Shown in pieces: positions 24,046 through 34,299 of a stretch of DNA of 37,594 nucleotides. Position 1 is the first letter of the stretch. Every line of letters begins with the position of its first letter. The notes under the pieces are model-generated. The model was not told where the DNA came from. It saw nothing but the letters and a program-made list of their open reading frames with translations, and did not search any database. Source of the DNA: Prochlorococcus sp. scB243_495L20. Lineage in GTDB: Bacteria > Cyanobacteriota > Cyanobacteriia > PCC-6307 > Cyanobiaceae. The stretch lies in NCBI GenBank assembly GCA_000634215.1, contig JFLX01000006.1, forward strand, positions 1-37,594, written 5' to 3'. A program made the position numbers and the translations under genes.

Positions 24046-24414
24046 TCAATAAAAAGGAAATAATTTATTAAGCTTATTCTCTGCTCTTGCTCTTATTGAA
24101 GGAGTCATGTATTTGCTCCATATACTGAGTACTGCTGTTAGGGCTACAAAATCATCACTAAAACCAACTAAAGGCATAAAGTCAGGGAAAAGATCAAATG
24201 GCATAATCAAATATGCTAGAGCAGCCATTAATGAAACTCTCACTTGTGCAGGAGTATAAGGATCTAATGCCATCTCCAAAACTTCTAAGGCAGGCTTGGC
24301 AATTGTTCTTCCCGCTTTTATAAGAATCTTGATAATGATATTTTCATCAAATGTTGAACTTTCTAAAACTTCAGCATCATAGATTTTTTCTTGAGTTTTG
24401 TAATTCTCTTTCAT
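24046..24414 (-). CDS. YkvA/DUF1232 family membrane protein
   Basis: Protein of 122 residues with the DUF1232 (YkvA) motif VSLMAALAYLIMPFDLFPDFMPLVGFSDDFVALTAVLSIW, which forms one or two membrane-associated helices around the P-D-L-F-P-D turn. Flanking parts are amphipathic (IRARAENKLNKLFPFY at the end). Function of the family is unknown. Its stop codon touches the start of the HTH gene, and it lies 37 nt downstream of the sigma factor gene on the same strand, suggesting one transcript. Confidence 0.87.
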   Translation of the reverse strand: MKENYKTQEKIYDAEVLESSTFDENIIIKILIKAGRTIAKPALEVLEMALDPYTPAQVRVSLMAALAYLIMPFDLFPDFMPLVGFSDDFVALTAVLSIWSKYMTPSIRARAENKLNKLFPFY

Positions 24415-24451
24415 CCTTATAAATGAAATTTAAATATTATTAATGGAATTT

Positions 24452-25375
24452 TTAGCTAATACTATCAACTAATCCATTCTGTATTCCTGCTTTTCTAAGT
24501 TTTCTTAAAGCACGTTGAACAACTTGTCGGCAATATTCCCTGCTACAACTCATATGTCTTGCAACTTCAGCTAAAGTTCTCCATTCATTTGAGCCGTCTA
24601 AGCCAAATCTTAAGCTTACTATCTTTCTCTCTTTCTCAGTTAAATTTGCTTTATCTAATAACTTCCAAGCTGAGGCTGTCCTTTCGGCTAATTCGGCTAA
24701 TTCCATTGGGGGCGTTTGATCACTTGGAAGAATATCAACTAACTCGGAAGGATCTGATTTTGATTTAACAGTACCTTGGAGACTAACAGTGATGCTTCTC
24801 AATTCACAAGAAAGGAGTTCGTCAATTTCCTCTTTGGTTATTTTCATTTCTTCAGCTAGCTCATCACTAGTAGGAGGAATACCCTTAAGTTGCATAAGCT
24901 TTGATTTTGCTGATCTTAGTTTTGTAAGTTTTTCATTAATGTTAACTGGGATCCTTATCGTTCTACTTTGAGTTGACAATGCTCTATTTAAACCTTGCCT
25001 TATCCACCAATAAGCATAGGTGGAAAATCTATGCCCTCTAGAGGGATCATATTTTTCTACGGCCCTTGTAAGACCTAATGTACCCTCTTGAATTAAGTCC
25101 AGTAATTCTAATCCTTTCCCTTGGTATCTCTTGGCGAGGTTGACAACTAGTCTTAGGTTGGCTGTTATCATCTCGTTTTTAGCTTTTTCACCAATTTTTA
25201 TCTTTTTTCTCTCAGCTTCGGAGTATTCACAAGCGGGGCCTTTCCCTCCTGCCTCTTGACATCTATTAACCAGTACTACCATTTCCTGGACTTTTCTGCC
25301 CATTGTGAGTTCTCTTTCGGGAGTCAAAAGTTGATGACGACCTATTTCACCAAGAAAATCGCTTAATGAACTCAC
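24452..25375 (-). CDS. Group 2 sigma-70 family sigma factor
   Basis: RNA polymerase sigma factor of 307 residues, non-essential group 2 type (primary-like but short, no region 1.1). Region 1.2 is LSDFLGEIGRHQLLTPERE. Region 2 holds NLRLVVNLAKRYQGKGLELLDLIQEG and the -10 recognition segment FSTYAYWWIRQGLNRAL. Region 3 follows, and region 4 has LTEKERKIVSLRFGLDG with the -35 helix SREYCRQVVQRALRKLR. GTG start. Such factors in cyanobacteria respond to light, nutrient and circadian cues; its targets cannot be read here. Likely co-transcribed with the DUF1232 and HTH genes. A 161-nt A+T-rich spacer separates it from hisIE. Confidence 0.93.
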   Translation of the reverse strand: MSSLSDFLGEIGRHQLLTPERELTMGRKVQEMVVLVNRCQEAGGKGPACEYSEAERKKIKIGEKAKNEMITANLRLVVNLAKRYQGKGLELLDLIQEGTLGLTRAVEKYDPSRGHRFSTYAYWWIRQGLNRALSTQSRTIRIPVNINEKLTKLRSAKSKLMQLKGIPPTSDELAEEMKITKEEIDELLSCELRSITVSLQGTVKSKSDPSELVDILPSDQTPPMELAELAERTASAWKLLDKANLTEKERKIVSLRFGLDGSNEWRTLAEVARHMSCSREYCRQVVQRALRKLRKAGIQNGLVDSIS

Positions 25376-25435
25376 GATTTACCTCATTGTTAATATATTT
25401 AACTTATAGTTAATTTAGTAATAAGCCATACATGT

Positions 25436-25457
25436 AATAATTAATTAATAATTAATT
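25436..25457. repeat. Tandem 11-bp repeat in sigma-factor upstream region
   Basis: AATAATTAATT occurs twice in tandem, continuing into AATATTATTATTT. It makes a self-complementary A+T tract about 60-80 nt before the sigma-factor GTG. It may simply reflect base composition or may bend promoter DNA. Confidence 0.4.
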
Positions 25458-25536
25458 AATATTATTATTTAGTTAGTTAACATTATTTTTTTAAAATCTT
25501 CAGGTAAAGAAATCAATAATTATAAATTAAAATTAT

Positions 25537-26196
25537 TTAATTTTTTCTTCGTGATTCTAGAACAGCAAGTACATCTCTCCAATCAACCCCTTTATGCATA
25601 AGGGCTACTTGCAGATGATAAATTAAATCAGCAGCTTCATTTGAGATTGAATTTGTATCATTATCTTTGCAAGCCATTATAAATTCTGCAGATTCCTCTC
25701 CTATTTTTTTCAAAATAGTATTACTACCTTTTGTTAATAGATGATTTGTGTAACTTTTTTCTGATGGATTTATTGATCTTTCTTTAATTGTATTGAATAA
25801 TTCAGAGCAAATATTTGAGAAGGGAGTTGTTTTTTTCTCTTTTTTATCACTTTGATTAATTTTGATTTCGTTGAAAAAACAACTTTTTTCCCCAGTGTGA
25901 CATGCTCCTGAACCATTTTGTTCAATCAAAAGGATTAGTGCATCATTATCGCAGTCGAATCTTATCTCCTTAAGTATTTGGGTACTTCCACTTGTAGCTC
26001 CTTTTCGCCAAATTTCGGATCTTGATCTACTCCAATAATGAACGTTTTTGGTTTCAAGTGTCATTGTCAAAGATTCTTTGTTCATCCAAGCCAGCATAAG
26101 AATTGATCCGTCAAGCCAATCTTGTGCTATTGCAGGGATTAATCCATAATTATCAAAGCGTAGATCCTCTATCGAAAAATTAGTTGAATAAGTCAT
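25537..26196 (-). CDS. hisIE: Bifunctional HisIE
   Basis: Fused phosphoribosyl-AMP cyclohydrolase (about 1-115) and phosphoribosyl-ATP pyrophosphatase (about 130-219), steps 2 and 3 of histidine synthesis; 219 residues. The cyclohydrolase part shows DGSILMLAWMNKESL, HYWSRSRSEIWRKGATSG and the metal-site motifs FDCDNDA and ACHTGEKSCFF. The pyrophosphatase part shows the helical KKIGEESAEFIMACKDND and NEAADLIYHLQVAL metal sites. It acts on the product of HisG, also in the window but unlinked. Divergent from the QueD-like gene. Confidence 0.96.
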   Translation of the reverse strand: MTYSTNFSIEDLRFDNYGLIPAIAQDWLDGSILMLAWMNKESLTMTLETKNVHYWSRSRSEIWRKGATSGSTQILKEIRFDCDNDALILLIEQNGSGACHTGEKSCFFNEIKINQSDKKEKKTTPFSNICSELFNTIKERSINPSEKSYTNHLLTKGSNTILKKIGEESAEFIMACKDNDTNSISNEAADLIYHLQVALMHKGVDWRDVLAVLESRRKN

Positions 26197-26258
26197 TATG
26201 TTCGTTATGTTAAATCCTACTCAATGTGTTTTATTAAAATTATCCTAACAGTTAATTG

Positions 26259-26729
26259 ATGTATATTCATTCTCTGAAATTTTCATGCAGCAAAAGTTAC
26301 GAGGATTTTCCCTGTTCACATAGGCAATGGCGCCATGTAGGCCACTGCAGATTTGTGCATGGATATTCAAGATCATTCACCTTTTGGTTCACTGCAAAAA
26401 AATTAGACCTAAATGGTTTTGTTGTAGATTTTTCAAGTCTAAAACCCCTAGAAAATAGACTAAAGGAGCAATTTGACCATACTTTTCTAATAAATAAAGA
26501 TGACCCTTTGCTGAATTACTGGGAAAAATTACATGACTTAGATGCTTTAGATCTGAGAATTATGGATAATGTAGGAATGGAGTTCACCTCTGAATTGATT
26601 TGGAGATGGGCTAATGAATATTTACAGGATAAGGATAAGGGCAGAACATGTTGTTGGAAAACAGAATCAAAAGAAAATAAATCGAATAAAGCAAGTTATG
26701 AGGGAATTCCTGATTGGTTCAAATCTTAG
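26259..26729 (+). CDS. QueD/6-pyruvoyl-tetrahydropterin synthase-like protein
   Basis: T-fold protein (156 residues) of the QueD/PTPS family, whose members make 6-carboxytetrahydropterin for queuosine or pyruvoyl-tetrahydropterin. FPCSHRQWRHVGHCRFVHGYSRSF matches the region with catalytic Cys and zinc His, but the usual H-G-H reads H-G-Y, so one zinc ligand seems changed. FVVDFSSLK, FDHTFLI and FTSELIWRW match later family motifs with the catalytic Asp/His and substrate Glu. A polar tail with two adjacent Cys follows. ATG 26259 is chosen; a TTG lies directly before it. Function may differ from standard QueD. Confidence 0.82.
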   Translation: MYIHSLKFSCSKSYEDFPCSHRQWRHVGHCRFVHGYSRSFTFWFTAKKLDLNGFVVDFSSLKPLENRLKEQFDHTFLINKDDPLLNYWEKLHDLDALDLRIMDNVGMEFTSELIWRWANEYLQDKDKGRTCCWKTESKENKSNKASYEGIPDWFKS

Positions 26730-26777
26730 ATTAAAGTTGTTAATTTTAAAGTCATATAGGATTCTTTAATAAGATAT

Positions 26778-29360
26778 TTAATCAACATTTATCTCTCCAT
26801 TCATCAGATAAATATTAATCTCGTCTTTATTAAGGTAATGATTATTCAATATATTATTTGAAATTTTTGTCTCAATTTGTTTTTGAATAATTCTTTTTAA
26901 AGGCCTTGCACCATAGGCATGATCGAAACTATTTTCGACAAGTTTGTTAATTGCTTCATCTGTAATTTTGAATTTTAAGTTTTTTTTGTTAAGTCTTTTT
27001 TCTAAATGTTGAAGCTGGATTTTTGCTATTTCTTTTATGTCATTAAATTCTAAATTATTGAAAATAACTATTTCATCAAGTCGATTTAAAAACTCAGGCT
27101 TGAAAAATTTTTTAATTTCATTATCTACAACTTTTTTAATTTCATTTGTATCTTCTTTTCTAACTGATAAATCATTTATTGATTGACTTCCTAAATTACT
27201 TGTGAGAACAATGATTGAATTTTTGAAATTGATTGTACGACCTTGACCATCAGTAATGATTCCATCATCAAGAACCTGTAAGAGAATATCTAAAATATCT
27301 TTATGAGCTTTCTCTATTTCATCTAGGAGTATTAATGAATAAGGATTTTTGCGTACAGCTTCAGTTAGTTGACCGCCTGATTCGTAACCTAAATATCCAG
27401 GAGGCGCACCTATGATTTTGCTCACTGAATGCTTTTCCATATATTCAGACATATCCAGTCTTGTAATTGAAGAATTTGAATCGAATATTATTTTGGCTGT
27501 TTCTTTACTTAGCTCTGTTTTCCCAACACCAGTTGGACCTAAAAAGAGAAAACTGGCTAATGGCTTGCTTGGATCATTTAGACCAGTCCTTGATCTCTTA
27601 ATGGAATCTACAACTGCCCTAATTGCATCATCTTGACCAATAATTTTTTCTTTAAGCATTGACTCGAGGCTCAAGAGTTTATCTTTTTCTGACTGATTTA
27701 AGTTCTGTACTGGAATAGAGGTCCACTTTGAGACAACTTCTGCAATATCATCAAAAGTTACCTCTTGTCTTAAAAGACTTGTGGCTCCATTTTTTTGAGA
27801 ATTTACTAGGGACTCACTTTTTTCTTTCAATTTTTTTTGCAAAGAATTTAAAGTTCCAAATTCTAATTCTGCTGCTTTGTTAAGGTCAAAACTCCTTTTG
27901 GCTTGATCTATTTGCAATTGAACAGATTCAATTTCTTCTTTTATGGTGCTAATCTCATCAATTTCATCTTTTTCTTTTTTCCATTGAGCGCCTAATTCTG
28001 CCTGTTTATCTTTAAGGGATATAAGTTCATTATTGATTTTTTTTAATCTTTCTTTAGAAAAATCATCCGTTTCTCTTTTTAAAGATAATCTTTCCATCTC
28101 AAACTGTAGAACTTTTCGATCAATTTCATCAATTTCTTCAGGTTTGGAAGTTATGACCATATTTAATCTTGAGGCTGCTTCATCGATTAGATCTATTGCT
28201 TTGTCAGGAAGAAATCTATCGTTAATATATCTTTCGCTAAGGGTTGCAGCAGCAACTAAAGCATTATCAGAAATTCTCACACTATGATGAACTTCGTATC
28301 TTTCTCTCAATCCTCTTAAAATTGATACAGTATCATCTATTGAAGGAGCATCAACTTTTATCTTTTGAAATCTTCGTTCTAAAGCAGGGTCTTTTTCTAT
28401 ATTTTGTTTATGTTCATTAATAGTTGTAGCACCAATACATCTAAGTTCTCCTCTCGCAAGCATTGGTTTTAATAGGTTGCTTGCATCTAAAGAACCTCCA
28501 CTAGCGCCTGCGCCAACTACCGTATGAATTTCATCAATAAAAAGAATTATCTTTCCGTCTGATTCTTTCACTTTCTTTAGAATATTTTTTATTCTTTCTT
28601 CAAACTCTCCACGATATTTTGCTCCAGCTAAAAGTGAACCCATATCTAATGAAATTAGTTTCCTATCTTGTAGCGCAGAAGGTACATCACCATTAATAAT
28701 TCTTTGAGCTAACCCTTCTACAATGGCTGTTTTCCCAACCCCAGGTTCTCCAATAAGAACTGGATTATTTTTTGTTCTTCTACTCAAGATTTGAATTGTT
28801 CTTCTAATCTCTTCATCCCTACCAATAACAGGGTCTAGAACCCCATCTCGTGCGGATTGAGTTAGATCAATACCATATTTTTCCAAAGACTCATTAGAAC
28901 TATTAAATTCATCTTTTACTGCCGGATCTGACTTCATTTTCCTTATAATTTCAAGAAATTCTGGGATACCTTTTTGATTTAAAATTTGAAATCCATATTT
29001 TTTATCATAAGTGATACCGTAAACTAAGTGTTCTGTTGATATCACTACATCATTTAAAGTATTTTTAATATCATTCGCCTTCAAAAATATTTTGTGAAGA
29101 GTATCACCAATATATAAATTATCTTGTTTATTTTTCATTTTTGCCTTCGCATTTAATGAAGAAATTATTTCCCTCTCAAGATCTTTTAGATTTACATTAT
29201 TTTTTTTAAAAATCTTTTGTGTAATATTGTCATTTTTTATAAGAGCTAATAATAAATTATCAGAGTCTACATTTTGTTGATAATTTTTATAAGCAATTTC
29301 TTTGGCAAAAATAAAACAGTTCCAAGCAGAATTTGAGAATTCGCTTGGAACTGTTTTCAT
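26778..29360 (-). CDS. clpB: ClpB protein disaggregase
   Basis: Hexameric Hsp100 chaperone that threads and rescues aggregated proteins together with DnaK. The 860 residues comprise an N domain (about 1-145), first AAA+ module with Walker [10 protein letters not shown] near 205 and Walker B LFIDEIH, a coiled-coil middle domain rich in Lys/Glu (about 400-530), and a second AAA+ module with GPTGVGKTE near 606, [29 protein letters not shown] and a C-terminal sensor-2 GARPLKR. No ClpP-binding loop is apparent. ATG 29360 is preferred to the TTG directly before it. The N domain is rather divergent, as in secondary cyanobacterial ClpB proteins. No CIRCE element is seen upstream. Confidence 0.95.
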   Translation of the reverse strand: MKTVPSEFSNSAWNCFIFAKEIAYKNYQQNVDSDNLLLALIKNDNITQKIFKKNNVNLKDLEREIISSLNAKAKMKNKQDNLYIGDTLHKIFLKANDIKNTLNDVVISTEHLVYGITYDKKYGFQILNQKGIPEFLEIIRKMKSDPAVKDEFNSSNESLEKYGIDLTQSARDGVLDPVIGRDEEIRRTIQILSRRTKNNPVLIGEPGVGKTAIVEGLAQRIINGDVPSALQDRKLISLDMGSLLAGAKYRGEFEERIKNILKKVKESDGKIILFIDEIHTVVGAGASGGSLDASNLLKPMLARGELRCIGATTINEHKQNIEKDPALERRFQKIKVDAPSIDDTVSILRGLRERYEVHHSVRISDNALVAAATLSERYINDRFLPDKAIDLIDEAASRLNMVITSKPEEIDEIDRKVLQFEMERLSLKRETDDFSKERLKKINNELISLKDKQAELGAQWKKEKDEIDEISTIKEEIESVQLQIDQAKRSFDLNKAAELEFGTLNSLQKKLKEKSESLVNSQKNGATSLLRQEVTFDDIAEVVSKWTSIPVQNLNQSEKDKLLSLESMLKEKIIGQDDAIRAVVDSIKRSRTGLNDPSKPLASFLFLGPTGVGKTELSKETAKIIFDSNSSITRLDMSEYMEKHSVSKIIGAPPGYLGYESGGQLTEAVRKNPYSLILLDEIEKAHKDILDILLQVLDDGIITDGQGRTINFKNSIIVLTSNLGSQSINDLSVRKEDTNEIKKVVDNEIKKFFKPEFLNRLDEIVIFNNLEFNDIKEIAKIQLQHLEKRLNKKNLKFKITDEAINKLVENSFDHAYGARPLKRIIQKQIETKISNNILNNHYLNKDEINIYLMNGEINVD

Positions 29361-29423
29361 CAATCAAAGTATAATTATGACTGTAGTAAGTATTAAGAAA
29401 AAAGTACTTAAGTATTAATTGAT

Positions 29424-29774
29424 TTATTCAACAATAACTTTACCTACCATCCCAGCGCCTCTGTGAGGCTCGCAATAGTAATCATAAGTTCCAGCAGTAT
29501 CAAATGTTTCTTCCCAAGACTCTCCTGGAGCAAAAGCTAGGTCCGCATGACTTAATTCCTCATGCCCATCAAAAACTGCATTGTGAGGGGCAAGTTTATT
29601 ATTAACGAATTTAACTGTATCACCAGCACTAATGGTTACTGTACTTGGTTCAAATGCAAGCATTCCAGCATCCGTTCCGAGTTTTACTTCTACAGTCTTA
29701 GCTGAAACTGATGAAATACCTAGACCTAGAGTTAAAACTATTGCAAATAACCCTGCAAAGATTGAACGTAACAT
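29424..29774 (-). CDS. petE: Plastocyanin
   Basis: Blue copper protein carrying electrons from cytochrome f to photosystem I in the thylakoid lumen. The 116-residue precursor has a signal peptide (1-25, ending SSVSA) and a mature part with the copper ligands H64 (APHNAVF), C101, H104 and M109 ([11 protein letters not shown]). The start at 29774 leaves a normal signal peptide; an upstream in-frame ATG at 29822 would precede the core promoter and add a non-signal stretch. It lies 63 nt upstream of clpB on the same strand, with its own promoter likely. Confidence 0.96.
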   Translation of the reverse strand: MLRSIFAGLFAIVLTLGLGISSVSAKTVEVKLGTDAGMLAFEPSTVTISAGDTVKFVNNKLAPHNAVFDGHEELSHADLAFAPGESWEETFDTAGTYDYYCEPHRGAGMVGKVIVE

Positions 29775-29792
29775 AATAAAAATTTGCTTATC

Positions 29793-29822
29793 TATATATA
29801 TTACAAGGCTTTGGTAACCCAA
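29793..29822 (-). promoter_or_regulatory. Candidate petE promoter
   Basis: On the minus strand, TTGGGT (29822-29817) is followed after 16-18 nt by TATATA (within 29800-29793), about 20 nt before the petE ATG. Position and spacing fit a sigma-70 promoter with a short leader. Confidence 0.3.
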
Positions 29823-29833
29823 CTGCGAGTATT

Positions 29834-30817
29834 TTAATTGTTATTACAGCTTGGTAACTTTGATAACCTTAAAATATCATTCAGTGATTTGGCATAACTT
29901 TTAAGTTTGAAAGTCTCAGGATTAGTGATGGGGACATGATTAAAGTCATATTTTTTGATACTGAAGCTATCCCAAGGAGTAGTTTGGATGGGGAGAATTC
30001 TTAATAATATTTTTAGAATTTTTTTTGTAAGCGGAATCGCAAAAAATCTCCTCATATTATGTCTTTTTAATAGTGTAATTATGGCATCATCAATTGAAAT
30101 GAATTTTTGACCTAGCACATATTTTCTAAAGCCTTTGTACTGCTCCTCTTTATGATTTTTAATTAGAAACCCGCAAATCTGAGCGATATCATTTGCGTGT
30201 ATAAAGTGAAATTTAGAATCGAGTTTTAAAAATCTTGCTAACCAAAGCCATTTCCCAATTTCTTTCAATCCACTAGTTAAATAACTCACAGGATATTTAC
30301 TTTTTTTTCCAAGATTCCCTCCAAAAACCAAGGTAGGGAAAACAGCGAATGTTTTTTCTGCAAATGAGCTTTCTCTAAGTCTCTGGAAACATTCATATTT
30401 TGTTTGAATGTACTCTGTTCCATAAATCAATGATTCCCTCATTAATTCTGTTTTGGTATCAAGAATACTAGCTGTTGAAAAATAAATAATCTTTTCTAAC
30501 TTTTCAATATCAAGCATTTCTAGTAATTCTTCAAAAGCTTTAATATTTACTTCATAGGCTCTATTTGGATCTCCCCAAGCTGTAGCAGTATGTATTAGGT
30601 AATTAATTTGACTAATTTCCTTTTTATACCTATTTGATTCCCTGATATCGCACACCATTAACTTGACTTTTTTATTTTCTTGAACAGATATTGGTAACTT
30701 ACTTTTGTCTCTTACCATGAGATAAAGCCTGAATTTTGTGTTTTTCAAAAACCAATCAACTAAATATTGGCCAACACATCCATTAGCACCTGTTATTAAT
30801 AAGTTTTTATATGCCAA
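29834..30817 (-). CDS. NAD-dependent epimerase/dehydratase
   Basis: Extended short-chain dehydrogenase/reductase, 327 residues. The nucleotide site is [19 protein letters not shown] (G-x-x-G-x-x-G), the acidic VCDIRE follows, then [10 protein letters not shown], and a catalytic YIQTK (Y-x-x-x-K) after IYFSTASI. The C-terminal half, which defines the substrate, is not diagnostic ([23 protein letters not shown]). Probably acts on a nucleotide sugar or a lipid/sterol-like ketone. TTG start at 30817, 8 nt after hemE, so hemE and this gene are likely co-transcribed. Confidence 0.88.
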   Translation of the reverse strand: MAYKNLLITGANGCVGQYLVDWFLKNTKFRLYLMVRDKSKLPISVQENKKVKLMVCDIRESNRYKKEISQINYLIHTATAWGDPNRAYEVNIKAFEELLEMLDIEKLEKIIYFSTASILDTKTELMRESLIYGTEYIQTKYECFQRLRESSFAEKTFAVFPTLVFGGNLGKKSKYPVSYLTSGLKEIGKWLWLARFLKLDSKFHFIHANDIAQICGFLIKNHKEEQYKGFRKYVLGQKFISIDDAIITLLKRHNMRRFFAIPLTKKILKILLRILPIQTTPWDSFSIKKYDFNHVPITNPETFKLKSYAKSLNDILRLSKLPSCNNN

Positions 30818-30825
30818 AACTTTGA

Positions 30826-31866
30826 CTAGTAAGTGAGTTTTTTCCCATGTTCAAAAAATGTTTGAGCATTTTCTTCTGGAGTCCCAGGTAAAATCCCATG
30901 ACCCAAATTAAGAATATATTTCCTGTCTTTAATTTTATTGAAAGTATTATCTATCCTTTCTTTTATTGATTCTTTGTTTCCGAATAAAATGCCAGGGTCA
31001 ACATTACCTTGAATTCCAATCCCCATGGGTATTCTTTTACAAGCCTCTTCAATATCTACTGTCCAGTCTAATGAAATTATATCTACTCCAGTTTTTGCCA
31101 TTCTTTCCAGTACCCCAGCACTTCCTGAAATGTAAAGAATTATTGGTGTTTCAGGGTATTCCGCTTTTACAATTTCAACAACTTTTTTTTGATACGGCCC
31201 AGCAAAGATATCATAATCTTGTGGGCTTAGTTGGCCTGCCCATGAATCAAAAATTTGTACTACTTGCGCTCCAGATTTTATTTGATATTTAAGATATTCA
31301 CCAATAGATCTTGCAAAATGATCAAGAAGTTTATGAAGTAAATCTGGTTCATTAAAAGCCATTGATTTTATTAAAGAATAATTTTTACTGCTTTTACCTT
31401 CAACTACATATGCAGCAAGAGTCCAAGGTGCGCCAACAAAACCTAAAACTGTTGCCTCATTATTCACATCTTTTTTTAGTGAAGTAAGAACTTGCCCAAC
31501 AAAACCTAAACTCTCACTTGGATTTAATTCTTTTAGATTTTCTACCTGGTTAAGGGTTCTTATTGGGTCCTCAATGATTGGACCTTTACTTTCTATTATT
31601 TCAAAATTTATTCCCATCCCTGGAAGAGGTGTGAGAATATCTGAAAAAAGGATCACACCATCCGGTTTGAAAGCATGAAAAGGTTGCATTGAAATCTCAT
31701 ATGATAGTTCTGGATTCTCAGACCTCTCTCTAAAGCTTGGGTAACGCTCTCTTAAATCTCTATAGATTTTCATATATCTTCCTGCTTGCCTCATCATCCA
31801 TACTGGAGGCCTATTTACTTTTTTACCTAATGCGGCAGAAAGTAGTAGTGGTAAATCTTGACCCAT
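30826..31866 (-). CDS. hemE: Uroporphyrinogen decarboxylase
   Basis: Removes four carboxyl groups from uroporphyrinogen III to give coproporphyrinogen III, in haem and chlorophyll synthesis. The 346 residues start with the signature [21 protein letters not shown], and [12 protein letters not shown] supplies the catalytic Asp. [13 protein letters not shown] and the C-terminal [16 protein letters not shown] are also family hallmarks. Full length; cytosolic homodimer. A 116-nt spacer to glgB upstream carries its promoter; nothing specific was identified there. Confidence 0.97.
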   Translation of the reverse strand: MGQDLPLLLSAALGKKVNRPPVWMMRQAGRYMKIYRDLRERYPSFRERSENPELSYEISMQPFHAFKPDGVILFSDILTPLPGMGINFEIIESKGPIIEDPIRTLNQVENLKELNPSESLGFVGQVLTSLKKDVNNEATVLGFVGAPWTLAAYVVEGKSSKNYSLIKSMAFNEPDLLHKLLDHFARSIGEYLKYQIKSGAQVVQIFDSWAGQLSPQDYDIFAGPYQKKVVEIVKAEYPETPIILYISGSAGVLERMAKTGVDIISLDWTVDIEEACKRIPMGIGIQGNVDPGILFGNKESIKERIDNTFNKIKDRKYILNLGHGILPGTPEENAQTFFEHGKKLTY

Positions 31867-31982
31867 TTTAAAATTCGATATTTTTTAAAAAATTAAAATC
31901 CAACTTAAAAATCTTACAATGTAAAGCAGAGCAAAAGCGTTATATGAACATTTATATGAAGCACTAAGTTAAATGAGTCTTT

Positions 31983-34247
31983 TTATTTTTTTGATTGATG
32001 TTTGAAGATACTCACGCTTAATGGGGGCAAAGCAAGTTCTAGAGCATTTTGATAGTCATGAATATTATAATTTATAGTTTCTTTACCACCCATATTTCCT
32101 TTGTTACTGCCCCCGTATCTAGAGCCATCTGAATTAAATATTTCTTTATAGAATCCTTCCACAGGAACACCTACTTTGTATGACCCATGAGTATTAGGTG
32201 TAAAGTTAGCAACAACAACAAGCCACTCATTAGTATCGTTTTCTCTTCTCATGAAACTTATAACCGAATTGGATTTGTCATTACAATCAATCCATTGGAA
32301 TCCATAAGGATCAAAGTCATTTTTCCATAATGCAGGTTCATTTTTATAAAGAACGTTTAGGTCATCAATCAAGTTCCTGATACCTTTATGAGGCTCAAAT
32401 TCTAGTAACTCCCATTGAAGATCATCCCAAACATTCCATTCTTGTCTTTGCCCAAATTCCATTCCCATAAATATCGTTTTTTTACCGGGGTGGGTCCACA
32501 TATAAGTTAGTAATGCTCGAGTATTTGCATATTTTTTCCAGTCATCGCCAGGCATTTTATGTAAAAGATGACTTTTCCCATGAACAACCTCATCATGACT
32601 AAGTGCAAGCATAAAGTTCTCTGTATAGTTATATGTAATTGAGAAAGTTACACTATTTTGATGGAATTGCCTAAACCAAGGATCTATTTCAAAATAATCA
32701 AGCATATCGTGCATCCATCCCATATTCCATTTCAAGTTAAACCCTAGCCCTCCCATGTCAGTGGGTTTAGTTACCATTGGCCAAGTTGTTGATTCTTCTG
32801 CAATAGAAAGTGCACCTGGGAAGTGTTGGAAGAGTACATGATTAGCCTGTTGAAGAAATTTAACGGCTTCTATATTTTCATTCCCACCATTTTCATTGGG
32901 TATCCATTCTCCATCTGGACGTAGATAATCTCTGTAAAGCATTGAAGCTACAGCATCTACTCTTATACCATCAATATGAAACTCTTCAAACCAATAAACG
33001 AGGTTGGCTACTAAGAAATTTCTTACTTCGTTTCTGCTGTAATTAAATATTAGGGTTCCCCATTCTTTGTGTTCACCTATGCGTGAATCTCCATGTTCAT
33101 AAAGATGGCAACCATCAAAAAATGCTAAACCATGCTTATCTTTTGGAAAATGACCAGGCACCCAATCAAGAATTACGCCTATGCCCTCTTCATGACATTT
33201 ATTTACAAACTCTCTAAATTCATTTGGGGTGCCAAATCTACTTGTTGGAGCATACCAGCCTGTAACTTGGTATCCCCATGAGCCATCAAAAGGATGTTCA
33301 GATATTGGCATTAGTTCAATATGAGTGAAGCCTCTCTCTTTTACGTAAGGGATGAGTTTCTCGGTTAATTCTGGATAAGTTAATAATCTTGTTCCAGGTT
33401 TTAAATCGGCTGCAGGCACTGGGTCTCTTGGTTCACCATTGTCCTCCAAATATTTATTATCTGTTGATTCATGTAGCCAACTTCCTAAATGCATTTCATA
33501 AACTGAAATTGGCTTGTTAATTTGACTAGAAGAATCTCTATTTGAAATCCAAGAACTATCATTCCAATTAAAGTTTTTCAATTTTGAAACTATTGAACCA
33601 TTTTGAGGTCTTATTTCGTGAAGGAAACCATATGGATCAGCTTTCTCATAAATATGACCTTGTTGTGTTCTTATTTCGTATTTATATGTGTCCCCCTCTT
33701 GCATTGTTGGCATGAATAGTTCCCAAATTCCCCCTAATCTTTTTTGCATTGGATGATGTCTTCCATCCCAAGAATTTGTATCTCCTATTATCGAGATTGA
33801 TTTTGCATTTGGAGCCCAAAGGCAAAACATGACTCCTTTTTGATTCTTTTCTTCAATGAGATGTGCTCCCATTTTTTCCCAAATATGATGATGATTACCC
33901 TCTGCAAAAAGATGTCTATCAACTTCTCCCATCCACTCTTCTCTATATGACCAAGGGTCATGTTGTGTATGTTTGATCCCTCCTCGCGAAATATTTATTT
34001 CGTAATTAGATTCAGGGTTTTCAGGCAGAATAGCTTCAAAAAGCCATTTATGGTTAATGCTTTCCGCCTTATAGGTATTGTTTTTAAAATTTATTTTAAC
34101 TTCGTCGGCTTCAGGCATCCATACCCTAATAACCCATTGTTCTTCATAAAAATGAGGACCTAATATTTTTAATGGATTATCATTGCAACAATTTTCTAGG
34201 TTGATAGCTTCTGATTTAATCCAGTCTGCTTGAATTGTCTCGATCAT
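31983..34247 (-). CDS. glgB: 1,4-alpha-glucan branching enzyme
   Basis: Glycogen branching enzyme (GH13), 754 residues, creating alpha-1,6 branches in storage glycogen made from fixed carbon. Two N-terminal beta-sandwich modules (about 25-115 and 125-215; [30 protein letters not shown]) precede the catalytic barrel. Nucleophile Asp is in [16 protein letters not shown] near 427, acid Glu in IAEESTTWP near 482, and HDEVVHG near 552 contributes the third Asp. A C-terminal beta domain follows. Full length. It is 53 nt downstream of the CocE-like gene on the same strand. Confidence 0.97.
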   Translation of the reverse strand: MIETIQADWIKSEAINLENCCNDNPLKILGPHFYEEQWVIRVWMPEADEVKINFKNNTYKAESINHKWLFEAILPENPESNYEINISRGGIKHTQHDPWSYREEWMGEVDRHLFAEGNHHHIWEKMGAHLIEEKNQKGVMFCLWAPNAKSISIIGDTNSWDGRHHPMQKRLGGIWELFMPTMQEGDTYKYEIRTQQGHIYEKADPYGFLHEIRPQNGSIVSKLKNFNWNDSSWISNRDSSSQINKPISVYEMHLGSWLHESTDNKYLEDNGEPRDPVPAADLKPGTRLLTYPELTEKLIPYVKERGFTHIELMPISEHPFDGSWGYQVTGWYAPTSRFGTPNEFREFVNKCHEEGIGVILDWVPGHFPKDKHGLAFFDGCHLYEHGDSRIGEHKEWGTLIFNYSRNEVRNFLVANLVYWFEEFHIDGIRVDAVASMLYRDYLRPDGEWIPNENGGNENIEAVKFLQQANHVLFQHFPGALSIAEESTTWPMVTKPTDMGGLGFNLKWNMGWMHDMLDYFEIDPWFRQFHQNSVTFSITYNYTENFMLALSHDEVVHGKSHLLHKMPGDDWKKYANTRALLTYMWTHPGKKTIFMGMEFGQRQEWNVWDDLQWELLEFEPHKGIRNLIDDLNVLYKNEPALWKNDFDPYGFQWIDCNDKSNSVISFMRRENDTNEWLVVVANFTPNTHGSYKVGVPVEGFYKEIFNSDGSRYGGSNKGNMGGKETINYNIHDYQNALELALPPLSVSIFKHQSKK

Positions 34248-34299
34248 GACTGGTAGATATTAACGATTAATAATATCAAATGATTAACCAAAAAAATAA

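Noticed and set aside
29775-29822. Upstream ATG for petE
   Set aside because: It would place extra residues before a complete signal peptide and covers the likely core promoter.
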